DNA of 64,000 nt from Neonectria sp. B-13 (GCA_002682825.1 NOKP01000018.1:494099-558098); one strand, 5' to 3'. Numbered from the stretch's first letter, positions 1-11,496 are shown. The notes: generated by a model from the sequence alone, not told the origin. Made by a program: numbers and translations.

Positions 1-1
1 T

Positions 2-235
2 CTGCAACAAAAGATCGGCGGCTTGCTAAAGGGACTTGACCCAAGGAAGTACGGTGGTGACGAGGCCGAGTTCGACGGCCCTCGGAGTCCCGATATGAAC
101 ATGGATGGCGGCACTACGCCTTGGCAGGATGGCGGATATACGACGCCTTATGGCGGAAACACAACCGCGTATGGCGGAGGAGGTGGAATGACAGCCTACG
201 GGACAACGCCGTACGGGCAGTCGTCGTGGCAGTAA
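2..235 (+). CDS. C-terminal end of an unidentified Gly/Thr/Tyr-rich protein (partial)
   Basis: Open from the left edge of the window and ends at TAA at 233-235, so only the last 77 codons are visible. The first residues (LQQKIGGLLKGLDPRKYGG) look like ordinary globular or helical sequence. After an acidic linker the tail turns into degenerate TTPYGG/TAYGG/TTPYGQ units and ends in SSWQ. Tails rich in Thr-Pro and Tyr-Gly occur at the C-termini of transcription elongation factors such as Spt5 and Spt6, but too little sequence is present to assign a family, so the name is left open. The codon pattern is clearly protein-coding and no intron is seen in this fragment. It converges on the carrier gene on the opposite strand. 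Confidence 0.75.
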   Translation: MQQKIGGLLKGLDPRKYGGDEAEFDGPRSPDMNMDGGTTPWQDGGYTTPYGGNTTAYGGGGGMTAYGTTPYGQSSWQ

Positions 236-678
236 TGGGTCGGCGTTTCATGGGATGGGTCAGGTGCGTTTCCTAATCAAAGTGGTTGGGTTGAGGGTTA
301 ATGGACTGGAACTCTGGATTCTGTAACAGTATCATAAAGCATAGCACGGTCTTAGAATGAATTCCTTTCGGCTGCGGAACTCAGGGGCGAGGTGAAGGCA
401 GCGGATAGAAGAAAAATGCAACAACAAAAAAACGGTCAGCAAAAAGGGGCTCTGGCGCATCCAAGCGCTGGTAATATTCATTCCAACATGACAAGTCCTA
501 TCTTTATCTTCGTCCCCTATATGCTCGAACTTAGACCTACAGAGGTGGTCCGGGGAGACTGGCCCCCTCGAGACCCCAAATGTCAGTAACGCCGTCGAGA
601 ATGCGCCCATTCTCTCTAAGTTTGTATCGAAAATGCAACGCTAGATAATGTCCTTTGCCCTGGTCTATATCCCTGGTT
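236..678. other. Convergent intergenic spacer
   Basis: A gene-free stretch between two convergent genes, presumably holding both 3' untranslated regions. Short overlapping open frames on both strands show no recognisable protein character. Confidence 0.6.
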
Positions 679-1833
679 CTATATCTTCTTTTCCTCTATG
701 CCCTGTACCTTGCGGTACGCCTTGCGGTGCATTTCTAAGAAGACAAATGTACAGATGGTTTGGCTGTGACGCATGTTAGTCGACGTCGACCACGAGATTA
801 TTGCAGTGAACTGGAGGGATATGGGAGAACGTACGGTCCGAGTCTGAGGAAACTGGGCACCCATCCCTTGAACACCCAGCCAATGCCATCGGTCCTGTAG
901 ATGTCCCCAATCAAGTGCATGACGCCGTGGCTGTGGGACGACGACATGACGCGGGTCTTGATGACATCGATGGGGCTCGTGACGGTGGCAGCAACCAGTC
1001 CGGCCAAGAACGAGGCCGTGAAGTGCGTCGTCAGGTTGTCCTGCAGCGGCGTGTACTGGATCAACAGGCGCTTGGCGACGTCGTAGCTGGCCAGCTGCCC
1101 GGCAGTCATGAAGGCGGCGCGGGTGCTGTTGGGCAACCAGCCGCGGAACCAGCTGCGGGCGCCCTCCTCGCGGGCCATGCGGACCATGCCGTCGAAGGCG
1201 TGCTTGTAGTTGCGGCGGTCGGCCGGGGGCAGCGCGGCGTCGTGCTGCATGCGGACGTTCAGGACGTCGGCGAAGTTGCCGGCGATGCCTCCGATGAAGC
1301 CCGAGCCGGCGGCCATGGCGACGAGCAGCGGGAAGCCCGGCTCGCGGCCGTTTCGCGCGACCATGCGCGCCTTGATCTCTTCGTAGAGGCCGAAGCGCAC
1401 CGTCGAGTACGTCATCTGGCGCAGCAGCGACGCAGAGATGCCGCTGTACAGGCCCAGGGGTCCGGCCGAGCGGACGATGTGGACGAAGGTGCCGCTCATG
1501 TTCTTGGGCGCATTGCCGGTGCGTGTTTGGAGGCGGACCTACATGGGAGACGGCGTGTGAGCATTCACTAGGCGAAGGCGCAGATGAAGAGAGTACAGGG
1601 GCGGCGTACCTTGACTATTACGAGATCCAATGGTCAGTTATACCTGCTACACTTCATGTCGAACTGGCGACAATAAGACGGCTCTTGGATTTAGGCTTAC
1701 CGAGATCCAGAGGATGGGTCACGCAGGCGGCCAAACTACTGGCGCTGCCTCCGAACCAGAAGGGATACCGGAGTGCCGCCTTCTTCCTCTGCGGCTCCGG
1801 GGCCTTGGCGGGCTGGGAATCCGGGGAGCCCAT
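679..1833 (-). CDS. DIC1: Mitochondrial dicarboxylate-type carrier (SLC25 family)
   Basis: Probable inner-membrane carrier exchanging dicarboxylates for phosphate or related anions. Four exons on the minus strand: 1701-1833, 1610-1614, 835-1538 and 679-763, giving 308 residues, the usual SLC25 size. The first repeat carries PLDLVK, an exact match to the Px[DE]xx[KR] carrier signature; the Val codon is completed and the Lys supplied by the 5-nt second exon (TCAAG), which has its own TAG acceptor and GTACGC donor. Repeat three carries SPIDVIK followed by TRV. The second repeat (NFADVLNVRM) is degenerate at the Pro, which is typical of fungal DIC proteins. Splice sites join in frame at every junction (CTCG/TCAAG/GTCCGC; GGACC/CCAAACC). 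The ATG at 1833 was chosen because it precedes the first helix by about 20 residues; an in-frame ATG at 1890 is possible. Substrate assignment is by family resemblance only. Confidence 0.85.
1610..1614 (-). other. 5-nt microexon of the carrier gene
   Basis: The five bases TCAAG are flanked by TAATAG upstream and GTACGC downstream on the minus strand. They restore the reading frame between exon 1 (ending CTCG) and exon 3 (starting GTCCGC) and recreate the VK of the carrier signature. Confidence 0.8.
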
Positions 1834-2443
1834 GGTTGGCGATAGCTGCAAGAAGCGAACGGGTGCCTGCGATAAAGGCGCAAGGCGCAAGGCTTAATGC
1901 GTTTAAGGAGCGACGGGAGTCTTCGACATTCCGCTGAGGGTGGTGCGGATGGACGAGAGAGGCAGGCTGACACAGGGAGGAGGAGGTGTCAGACGCTGGA
2001 AGGGGGGGGAAGCGAGAGAGGTTGCTTGAACTGACGATATTTTGCAGCGATGAGCTGGACCGTGATTTGATTTTCCGGGGGGCCGGCCGCGGAGCTTCAT
2101 CCGCAGCAGGGATCGTAGCGTTTCCCACGATAACGGCAACCGGGCTGCCGGGGCCTCTGCCTCTGGCTAACGACCACTGCCCTGTGGCCCTGTAAGTTAC
2201 CGCGTTGGGCGTGGTGGGCTTTTTAGCGGGCCGGCCGTCGCTGGGGGGCGCCAAGTTAATCCGGGCTTTGACCACCATCCATGGCCATTACCGGCTGAGG
2301 CTCAACTTTTTGTCCGGAGGTGCGAATCACGATCTATCTCCAGACTTCAGCTTCACCAACCCAGTCCTCTACCAGCCATTGGCAACAGCCGCGGCCTCTC
2401 GCCGGTCTAGAATGCGACTGTACAGCTCCAGGGCCCCGTAAAT
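1834..2443. promoter_or_regulatory. Divergent promoter region, carrier / mitochondrial PheRS
   Basis: About 610 bp between two divergently transcribed nuclear genes for mitochondrial proteins, so a shared regulatory region is plausible. No specific factor site is asserted. Open frames across it lack family resemblance. Confidence 0.5.
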
Positions 2444-3985
2444 ATGAGAGTCCAAGCCTCAGGCATGCGTTGCCTCTGGGCGCATTCGTCCCGGCTTCTG
2501 CAAGTATCCCACCACGCCCGGAGCTCCGTATTGCTGCGGCAAGCTTGCGCCGTGCGGGCATGCTCGGCAGGTCGGTCAATTCGAACCTCCTTGAGTGAGA
2601 GGATATCTCGCTGACGGGTGGTTGCGGTTATTGTAGTGCCTCCCACGCGCTACCCCCAACCTAAAGCCGGCTCAGTGACAGTGTGTGGCCAGACCATCCC
2701 GACCGATCCCGCTTGGTTCAACGCCCCGGCCAACGTCTTAGATGCCACATCGCGAAAACTTCACTTGCAGGAAGACCATCCCATCTCCATCACCCGCCAG
2801 ATCATTCAATCCAACTTCCCCGCACCGACATACAAGTTTTATAACGACTACAGCCCGGTTGTCTCCACCGCCCAAAACTTCGATTCGCTGGGCTTCCCCC
2901 CGAACCATCCCGGACGAGCGCTGTCGGACACATATTATATCAACGACAAGACCCTGTTACGGACACATACAAGCGCACATCAGGCGGACACCTTCCGCGC
3001 AAATGAGAGTGATGGCTACCTTATTGCCGCCGACGTCTACCGTCGCGATGCCATTGACCGTAGCCATTATCCCGTTTTCCATCAGATGGAGGGTTCTATG
3101 TCGTGGGACCGCAACCAAGTGCCCGGCGGTGACGTCGCTGCTGCTGTTTGGAGGGATATTGAGAACCTCCCTAAACACGATATCCAAGTCGACGACCCGA
3201 ACCCTGGGATCCACCCAGAGCGAAATCCTCTCCAGGATGCGCACCACTCAGCCGCCGAGGCCGAAGCCATCGCCGTTCACTTAAAGAGATCGCTCGAGTC
3301 CATGGTCGTGGATGTTTTTACGCGGGCCAAGGCGGCGGCTCTGAAAGAGGACCCTGACTTTGTGGACGAGCCGCTTCAGATGCGGTGGGTCGAGGCCTAC
3401 TTCCCCTTCACCAGCCCCTCATGGGAACTCGAGGTATACTATGCGGGTGATTGGCTCGAGGTGCTGGGCTGCGGTGTGGTCCAGCAGGATCTCTTCATCA
3501 ACGCTGGCGTGCCCTCGCGGTTGGGCTGGGCCTTTGGCATCGGCATCGACCGCATCGCCATGCTCCTGTTCAAGATCCCAGACATTCGTCTGTTCTGGTC
3601 CAAGGACAACCGGTTCCTGTCGCAGTTCGAAGGCGTCTCGAACAACCTCGACAAGCTCAAGCGCTTCCAGGTCTTTTCCAAATACCCACCGTGCCCCAAG
3701 GACGTGTCCTTCTGGTTGAGCCAAGGCTCGGCCGCGGGAGGCAACACCAAAGGCGCATTCCACGAGAACGACGTGATGGAGCTGGTGCGCAACGTGGCTG
3801 GCGACGTGGTTGAGGACGTGCGACTGATTGACGAGTTCACGCATCCCAAAACCGGGCGCAGGAGCATGGCATACCGAATCGTGTACCGTAGTCTGGAGCA
3901 CACGCTTACTAACAAAGAGGCCAACGACTACCAGGAAAGAGTCCGTGAGGCGCTCGTCAGCAAGTTGGGCGTTGAAATCCGGTGA
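2444..3985 (+). CDS. MSF1: Mitochondrial phenylalanyl-tRNA synthetase
   Basis: Monomeric class II aminoacyl-tRNA synthetase that charges mitochondrial tRNA-Phe. The main exon (2637-3985) holds the PheRS catalytic core: the RTHTSAHQ segment, the VYRRDAIDRSHYPVFHQMEG region and motif 3 in WAFGIGIDRIAMLLF. It ends in a ferredoxin-fold anticodon-binding domain (SKYPPCPKDVSFWL through to the C-terminus). Upstream, the same frame carries an Arg/Ser-rich, acid-poor leader starting at ATG 2444 that looks like a mitochondrial presequence, interrupted by a TGA at 2612. A 42-nt intron 2595-2636 (donor GTGAGA, branch CTGAC, acceptor GTAG) removes the TGA and gives a 499-residue protein. The core is certain; the first exon and the very short intron are inferred, and a start at ATG 2465 is also possible. 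Confidence 0.88.
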
Positions 3986-6819
3986 GGCACTTCGCGAGGT
4001 GTGCCTGAGGTGCCCGAGGGCGCAATTACGCTCGAAGCGTATAGGCTAGGTATGAGCCGTTGAGTAGCAGCGCGTTTCGCAAGACAGCAGCTGAGCCGCA
4101 GGTGTGGAGTAGCTGATGAGCGGAGACACAAGCTTTCATCTCCAGGTTGACATGGATGATGGCAGTCTCAGGCTGACAGGCACACCTGGAGCATGCCACA
4201 TGTGCGACAGTGCAGATACTAGGGATATAGCGTGGTGGCGTAGAGTTTCTGTATGGAGGAGAAGGAGAGGACAATGGCGAAGGATGTGGCTGATGTACCA
4301 CCATCTGTTGTACAGTACCTTAGCTCACCCGTTGAATGAGTAAAAGAATCCAACTCCAGTCCCTAGTAGACGGAGAGCTATCATCATGTCAATGACGTAA
4401 CCTTCCCCAATGCCTCGGTGCATTCGTAAGTGGTAACGACAACCGCAAACGAAGCTGCTGCGCCATGCCAGAGGCCGCAAGCTCGGAGAGTCTCCTGGTC
4501 AAGACAGGCCCGAGCCCACGGCAGTTCGCCTCCGCCGGAGCAGGCCAGTGCCGCGTAGGGCATGTCCCGAGCCTTGGTAGACTATGAGGCCGCCGCGATG
4601 TGGAGCAAGACAATGGATCTCGTCATGAACCAATTTCCTGGGATGAAAGATTCCAACAGCTTGGGCCGGCAGGCGCAGGCGCAGGCGTGGGTGACGTCGA
4701 AGGGGCGGTGCATAGCCACAGGGCAGGATCGACGTTCGTAGGTGTAGGTGGCTTGAACGGGCTCTTTCCTGTTCCTGGCAGTAGCAGCAAGGCACGAAAT
4801 TGCCTGGGGCTTGGGTTGGGGCCTCCCGCTGGTGGGGCTGAGAGGGTGTGACTGAAGGGGCGTGTGGCTGATTGTGGCGCTTTGGCCAAGGTCAACCGTT
4901 AACCTACTATCCGTACCCTATTGGTGATGGAAGACAGCGAACTGAGACTGTATTGGGATTGAAGGTGGCTTTTACCCGCAGGTTGTGCCCCAAGATATTT
5001 ATTAGCAAGGACTATGAAAAAATTGAAGCTGTCCGAAGTACTCCGGGTTGCAATGGCTGCTCGCGTTTCCCAGGCGTAACAAAGAACAAATTGAAGGAAG
5101 AGATCGTTGGTTGGCACAGCATGATTTCGCTCTGTTAATTAATGTCTAAATTCCAACCACCAGCATCCAATACATGGCACCTGTAACCGTATGTTAGCTA
5201 ACCGCGAGCAGCACCAGGAAACCAACATCCTAGCAGCCCCGCAAAAGAGGCCAGGCGCTTCACCCCAGACAAGTGCCACCCAGTCCACCTTGGCGATGCG
5301 TAGACTAGGTATGCGGGGCGGAACGCTTACGGAGCGTTTTCGTGAACCGTAGATTCGCAGTCAGTCAGCCAGGGGTTGTTTCAATCAACTACGGCTTATT
5401 GATATGTCCGCGATACGATACCCAAGACTGGCCTTGGACTCGGGTTGTTATTAGTAAGGGAATGGGTTATGGTATTGTTTATTCCGTTCATAGAAACCAC
5501 CATGGCTAACATCCGAATCCAGGTAGTTTACGATGTATGTTAGATTTCGAATGCACCATTCACTGCCAATTGAGTTCTCTTAAGACTGAATGGCAAAGAG
5601 CAGGGAGTGGCCGCCGTTCTTTTCCGAGAGACAAACGTTTCTCAGATGTAAGCTGCTAGATCATACCCCTGTCATATAAAAATTCCTCGGACTCGGTCAT
5701 GAATAAGCCCAAAGCCCCAGAGCGAGGCTCACAGGCAACATACTTGACCCATGCCTTATATCCTCGCCCAAGGATGACTTCACAAGCCACGACGGAGACT
5801 CCAGTATCACTCCGCGCCCCCGAGCCCAAGACCAGGGTTTCTATTCCCAAGGGCTTTGAGATCTGGTGTTCTGGCTGCCTGCGTTAGTGCTGGAGCAGCT
5901 GACTGGTGGTCAGCCTCTCCTCGCTGAGCCCCCTCGAGGTAGCGAGTGTACCGAGGAATCAAATGGTGAACACCTCATCCAGTTGCTCATAATGCCGGCC
6001 CATCACCCGAGGTCCTCTTGCTTGTTGGAGGTGGGAAGAGCAGTGCTTCGATGAGGAAGGTCATGGCATCAAGATCGATAATGGTCTTGGCAATATGGAC
6101 TCAGTATGGACGTACAGTAACGATGCGGAGAAAAAGACCGATATTGGGGCAGTGCAAACAATCCCCGCTCGGATGAAGACACGCCCAGTGATGAAGGTAT
6201 CCCCCGACCGCTCTTCGGCTAGTTGATCATCTTGAGGGCAGGTTCTGAGATGAATGAATGGCTGGACAAGGCGGGCGAGGCGGAGAAGGGGGCGATGTGG
6301 TTGTTGAGTTGGATCCTGTCATCACGACACCTCACAACTGCCTTCTACCACCAAAAACTGCTCGCTCATGCCATCCCTGAGATGGATATTGAAACAACAA
6401 GACTTCAGTAAAACTCTTCACTGCACTGCCATGTTGCTGCTGCCCCCCCTCTTCGCCTGGCGCGGGATCATGGGAACCACGACATGCACATTCCACGCCC
6501 CGCCAGCCCGGAACGGAAGGCCGGCCATCCAAGCCTAGGAAACTCCACCGGGGGATCTGCACGCACCACACCATCCATATTGCAGACACCCGGACAAGCT
6601 CTTTTCCCCTCCCTTTTTCGCAGTCCCGAGAGGACCGAACAGCACAGCCCCCGCGATACCGTGACAGCCAGCGCCGTGGGCGGACCCGACAGGTCATCGG
6701 GGCATCGTGGGGCTCCTACTGGCTGCGGCCGGCGGTGGCGTCCCACCCCGGCGATGCTTGGCGGGTGGGTTTTGAATGTCTGATGAATGTCCGAACGGCA
6801 CGGATGGGATGGATGGGAA

Positions 6820-6846
6820 GGATGGATGGATGGATGGATGAATGGA
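6820..6846. repeat. (GGAT)n microsatellite
   Basis: Perfect to near-perfect tetranucleotide repeat of about six units, with related GGAT-rich sequence just upstream. Confidence 0.9.
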
Positions 6847-7870
6847 GAGAGAGGGGGAGGTTTTGGGTTGCGACAGGCGGGTGCAGCGCAGTAGTTTGAT
6901 GCAAGCCTTCTTCCAGGGTTTTGCTTGCTTTGTTGCATGTCCCCTGTGAGAAAACTGGGGAGAAGGGTGTTTTACCGTGATGGAATGGCGACAGCTACCG
7001 TCACAGCTACGGCCGCGGCCATGGACCACGTCCGCAGTTCTCGGGCCAAAGCTCATGTTTAGCCTTGGTCTTGGTCTTTGAGGAGTCGACCAGATGAGAT
7101 GAGACGAGGCCCCCGGGGCGCAGGGCTGGGAGGCAACGTGATGCCGTCCGGTGGCCACTGCTGAGGTGGTGATGCGATGCCGTGGCCTCTCCAAGCCTCA
7201 AGGTGTGATGACCACGGATGGCCACGCTGTGGATGCCATGCCAGGTATGCAATAGAGTTGACAACTAGCGGGAAATCTCAGATCCTGCCCACCCATGAGC
7301 CGACGTTGTGTTGAGAAAGACTGCTCCTCCTCCTCCTTGTCGACACAACATAGCCCTCTAGGTCTAGCTCGAGACACTCCGGGTGTCTTTGACCATCCGA
7401 TCTGGGACTTCGGTTTCCGTAGGTTCCTGAGAATCCGGGCTAGCGAGTTGCTCCGCTAATTTAGAGTGTACGCGTGAATGTCTTTGCCCTCAACAATAAT
7501 GCGATGGAGCAGGAAAATTGGAAGAGGGCGAAGTAAAGGATGGCAGCGCGGTCGTTGGTAGGCGCCCTGGCCAATATGGGGCTTCCGTCGGTCTCGAATT
7601 CGCCTTCTCCCTGACCACTCATGGCCTGGGCCGTCGCCGTCTCCGTAACCCGCGAGTCAACCCACAACCCGGGGCCAAAGACAAGGCCCACGGCTATCAT
7701 GGCGCATTGCTTGATTGCGTACTACTAGTAGGTGTAGCCGCCGTCTAGGACATCCCGTCCGGACTTTGTGGTGCAAACAGGACTAGTTTTGCTGGATCAG
7801 CAAAAAGCTAGGAAAACGTTGTATCCGAGTTGATTGGTACTAACGTATCCGTGTGCTGTACTTCCCGTCC

Positions 7871-7900
7871 GTATCCTGCATCCTGTATCCTGTATCCTGT
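7871..7900. repeat. (TATCCTG)n short tandem repeat
   Basis: Four units of a 7-nt repeat with one substitution (GCATCCTG), in the gene-free region upstream of calcipressin. Confidence 0.85.
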
Positions 7901-8618
7901 GTCGCACATGGATGGAGGGTTCTAGCAAGTGCCTGAGATGACCCGATGGGAGCTCTTCCAGTGACACTGGCCAGTGACCAGTGACGACAGGCGCCCTCCC
8001 CCACTGTAACCGCTCAAGCCGGCCACTGAAGACCAGCCTCTCTCTTTGCACAGCCTTCCTCCCTGGCCCGTGCGCGGGTACCCCTTGCACCTGGCACGCC
8101 CCCCCATGTTGCGAAATTCGCCGCTGCCGCCGCTGCTGCACGCTCTCCACTCCGCTGTATCGCCCACTGGAGACCGCCGCCGCGCCCTCCACCCCCGCTG
8201 TGGTTTGCTGCGTTTGGTACCCACGCGGCCACTTGCCGCAGTGTCTTTTGCAATCCGCAAACCTTCCGCTTCGGGTTCCTGTTTTGCGGCATCGGGGCTG
8301 GCCTGAGGTACGGGTTGGTCGGGGGGCGAAGCAAGGAGGGTAACGGAGTGAATACCTACATAATGACCCGAGCTGGCCACCCTCCTCTTTCTTGCTCTTT
8401 TTCGATTCATCATCGACAAGCACAACCTTCAACTTGCAACAGTCACAAAGAACAAACACTCCAGGACTCTTCTGACAATTTCTCTCCCTTGGTCGACAAC
8501 CTCGAGCCGGCTTAACACAACCCTAGTCGCATACATCGCTCAAGGTAGAACATCTTGACCAACCTCCACCATACAACACCACCACAACATTCTCACCAAC
8601 ACACCCACATCCGCAACA

Positions 8619-9359
8619 ATGGAACCCTCACCTCGCCAGTCCCGCTCGTCCTCCTCGGCCTCGCGCCGCTCAAATCTCTCTCTCGATCTCTCCAACCTCC
8701 CGCCCCCGAGCCTCCCCACGCCTCCCTCCAACACCCTCCTCTTCACCCAGCTCAACGATGTGGCCATCTTCCTCCCCGAGAACCTCCAGACCATCCGCGA
8801 TCTCGTCAGCCAGACCGCCCCTATCCACGCCTTCGCCCCGCTCAAATCCTTCCGCCGCATCGTCATCTCCTTCTTCGATGAGGACGCCGCTATCGCCGTC
8901 CGCCAGATCTGGGACGCCGAGCACGTTCTCGGCCAGCAGCTGAAGGTCTACTTCGGCCAGCCCACCCCCATCGAGGTCCGCGACGAGCACCTCGCCCTAC
9001 CCGACGCCGGCAAGCTCTTCTTCATCTCGCCCCCGCCTAGCCCCCCTCACGACTGGGAGGTTCGCCTTGAGGATGCCCCCAACAAGCTGGTCCACGCTGA
9101 GGATCTCGCCGAGGCCCTCGCCAAGCTTCACCACCGTCCCGGCCCCGTCGACGGCGCCTCGCCCGTCACACCTCCGGACTCGGCTCTGCCTGGCCGCACC
9201 CGCTCGCGCTCATCGACTCTGCTCTGCAAGCCCGACGAGTTCAACAAAACCCCTGCCGTCTTCGTCGATGACATGACCGATGAGCCCGAGGATTGCGTCG
9301 ATGGCCCTATCATGGCTCACACCTCTCGGCCGCCCGTCGAGCTCATGCACGACGCTTGA
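8619..9359 (+). CDS. RCN1: Calcipressin (regulator of calcineurin)
   Basis: Single-exon gene for 246 residues. Calcipressins bind and modulate the Ca2+/calmodulin phosphatase calcineurin. After a Ser-rich N-terminus comes an RRM-like domain (about residues 40-120: LFTQLNDVAIFLPENL, KSFRRIVISFF, QQLKVYFGQ). The family hallmark FISPPPSPPHDWEVRLED (about 130-147) corresponds to the conserved SPPxSPP block that is phosphorylated and contacts calcineurin. Near the C-terminus KTPAVFVDDM resembles a calcineurin-docking (PxIxIT-like) segment. Length and domain order match fungal calcipressins. The start is the first ATG of this frame, preceded by a pyrimidine-rich, ACAAC-rich leader typical of fungal 5'UTRs. 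Its upstream region is unusually long and gene-free. Confidence 0.92.
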   Translation: MEPSPRQSRSSSSASRRSNLSLDLSNLPPPSLPTPPSNTLLFTQLNDVAIFLPENLQTIRDLVSQTAPIHAFAPLKSFRRIVISFFDEDAAIAVRQIWDAEHVLGQQLKVYFGQPTPIEVRDEHLALPDAGKLFFISPPPSPPHDWEVRLEDAPNKLVHAEDLAEALAKLHHRPGPVDGASPVTPPDSALPGRTRSRSSTLLCKPDEFNKTPAVFVDDMTDEPEDCVDGPIMAHTSRPPVELMHDA

Positions 9360-9848
9360 GCGAGCTTTCTCTGCTCATCAGAGTTGAAGACACCGGGGTA
9401 CGGGCATCTAGCTCGGCATTTGGCGTTTCATGCAACATGAAGGGATCGGATGGGGTCAAGAACAGGCGGTGTTTCATATATCCAGGTCTCAACAGGGTGA
9501 ACGGGGTTTTCTTTGCATCAAAGGTTATCATCATTCGACATTGGTTCGATTTTTCTTGCGCTGGAGTTGGGAAAAGAATCGGGTTCAAAGCCGACACTTG
9601 TCGGCTTATAGGTTTCGTTGACAAAGCAACACAATTGCCTGACATACATCGGTGTTGCTCTTGCTCGCTCAAAAAAACTTTCTGTATACTATAGGTACTA
9701 GCTAGCCCTTACTCGGCAGCGATGGTCCAACGACTCAGTTGTTGGAAATATAACCATCCATTAATGAAAAATCACAAATGCCTTCCTTGAATACCCGTGA
9801 ACACTTTCGCAACCATCTAATTCGTTTGGGGGCATCATCCATCGCCTT
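9360..9848. other. Convergent intergenic spacer
   Basis: About 490 bp between the ends of calcipressin and the mpaB-like gene. No supported coding region is seen; it should hold both 3'UTRs. Confidence 0.55.
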
Positions 9849-11496
9849 CTAACCGAGGCTCTGGAGCACTTGAGGCTGGGTCATGATCGATGACAAGATC
9901 GAGTGCGGCACAGTCGAGAACAACCCGCTCACGAACACGAAGTACATCACTGCCACTGCTCCCACCACCGCCCAAAATACGAGCACTGCCCTGGGTGACC
10001 GCCTCGTCATCGTTGTTGGCGTAGCAGACTTCTCGGAGGCGAGGTCTTGCGGCGAGCCCAACTCCGTCAGCATCCCGATGCGCGGGAGGTACTGAAATTG
10101 GAATGTGGTCGGCTCGCCGATGCCTCCGACGGTCTTGCTGAATATCATGTGATGGGCGATGTTCCTGAACCTCTGTTACACTGCGTCAGCCACAAAATCC
10201 CATCTGCACGTCGGATATGTACGCCAAAAGGAGAAACATGACTGGGAGGCGGTGGGTAATAAAAAATGTGTTGGTTGGGCATGTGCTGTATTCGCATGCG
10301 CGTCTTGGTGCACGTACCCGGTCCCTGTCCCGCTGCACGAAAGCTGGCATCCAGGGGTAGCTGTAGCTCATCAACATGAGAACGAGGCATTGCACCCAGA
10401 CAAGTACGCGATAATGCCAGCGAGGCTTCTCGATGCCAAGGGCGCCTGCCAGATCATCGCCGTTGAGCTGGTAAGCCTGAGCGACAAGAAGCTCGCGTGG
10501 CGCATACAATGGTGGAATGCAAGCCTCGGCTGTGAGGATGTTGTTGGCCAAGATTCGTGAGTGGTGTGAGGGATTCATCTCCGATGTCATAACCGACTCC
10601 ATCATGACTTTGGCCTCCGCGGGCGTCGCCATCCAATCCACGGGGGTGCCTAGAAGGTAGCCTACCCATCGCCAGAGAGCAAAGTAGTCTGCCGTCTGCT
10701 GTTCCGTCAGGTAGATACCCTGCCGGGGTAGAGCCATATAGACTATGGCAACCGAGTATACTGAGATGGTGCCCATGCAGTGGAGGTCATTGATGGGAAC
10801 TCCCCACTTGTCGACATCGAAGTATCCCGGCTTTTCGCGCTCCAATTGCATGAGGTGACGTCGCACAGATCCATGGAGCAGCCGGACGCGCACTGAAGAA
10901 ACGAACCCCTTTCCTCCGGGCTTGATAGCATCGAGATTTTCAGTCACTTCCATGAAGTGCTGGAGTGTTTCCAGGAGGCGGCGCCTGGTGACTTTAACAC
11001 CAAATCCTCCCGTCCTCGAGAGCGTCTCAACCACCCGCCATGCGCCCATACCTCCCATCAACGATTTGTATAGGAGCTACCTAGTCAGCAGAGACATGCC
11101 AGAGTTTTAGGAGTTCCGACTTACCCCGAGCAGGATCTGTCCACTGAACTGATACACGATGCGCTGGCCCCGTTCAATCTGCTCCCAGTCAACCCAGCCA
11201 GGGACCGTTGAGATCTCGTTCCAGAGCTGGCCCAGTACTTCATCCGAGCCTGCGTGTTCATGTACTAAGGCATATAGGTCTCTCTGGCCTTCTCCAGAGC
11301 CATGTGGACACTTCCATGATTTCGACTTTGGTGGCGCAAGGACGTCAAGACGGTCCAAGGCATCTGTGGCGAGCTTGTCATAACTGTACAACAGGTGGGA
11401 GATTTCTGACTCGGTCTTGTGGTTGGCGGTCCAATGAAACTTGTGACCCCAAATAGTCCTGGCGTCATTGACTCTGGCAGCACGGGAGACAACCAT
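9849..11496 (-). CDS. mpaB/Lcp-like oxygenase-family membrane protein (DUF2236)
   Basis: Three exons on the minus strand: 11125-11496, 10318-11076 and 9849-10172, joined by 48-nt and 145-nt introns with GTAAGT and GTACGT donors, giving 484 residues. Frame continuity is exact (QILLG/LLYKSLMGG and QRDRDR/RFRNIAHH). The protein matches the fungal family named after the mycophenolic-acid enzyme MpaB and related to latex-clearing protein: IWGHKFHWT near the N-terminus, WEQIERGQRIVYQF, RLLHGSVRRHL, and PINDLHCMGTISVYS. His residues in these segments are candidate haem ligands by analogy with Lcp. A hydrophobic segment (about 350-370) and a C-terminal transmembrane helix (WAVVGAVAVMYFVFVSGLF) suggest an ER membrane protein. 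The substrate is unknown; no biosynthetic-cluster genes flank it. Confidence 0.8.

Larger units (their letters stand above)
3986..8618. other. Long gene-free region upstream of calcipressin
   Basis: About 4.6 kb with no open frame resembling a known protein on either strand. Overlapping frames are short, low in complexity or Pro/Ser/Arg-rich in an unstructured way. It contains two small tandem repeats (6820-6846 and 7871-7900) and the 5' leader of calcipressin, where an upstream ORF of 50 codons starts at ATG 8363. Unannotated non-coding transcripts cannot be excluded from sequence alone. Confidence 0.5.

Noticed and set aside
915..1571. 218-codon plus-strand open frame
   Set aside because: Lies antisense to the carrier exon and has the Arg/Asp/Gly-rich composition of a shadow frame.
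9849..11496. Secondary-metabolite cluster suggested by the mpaB-like gene
   Set aside because: No synthase, P450, transporter or cluster regulator lies nearby; neighbours are housekeeping genes.
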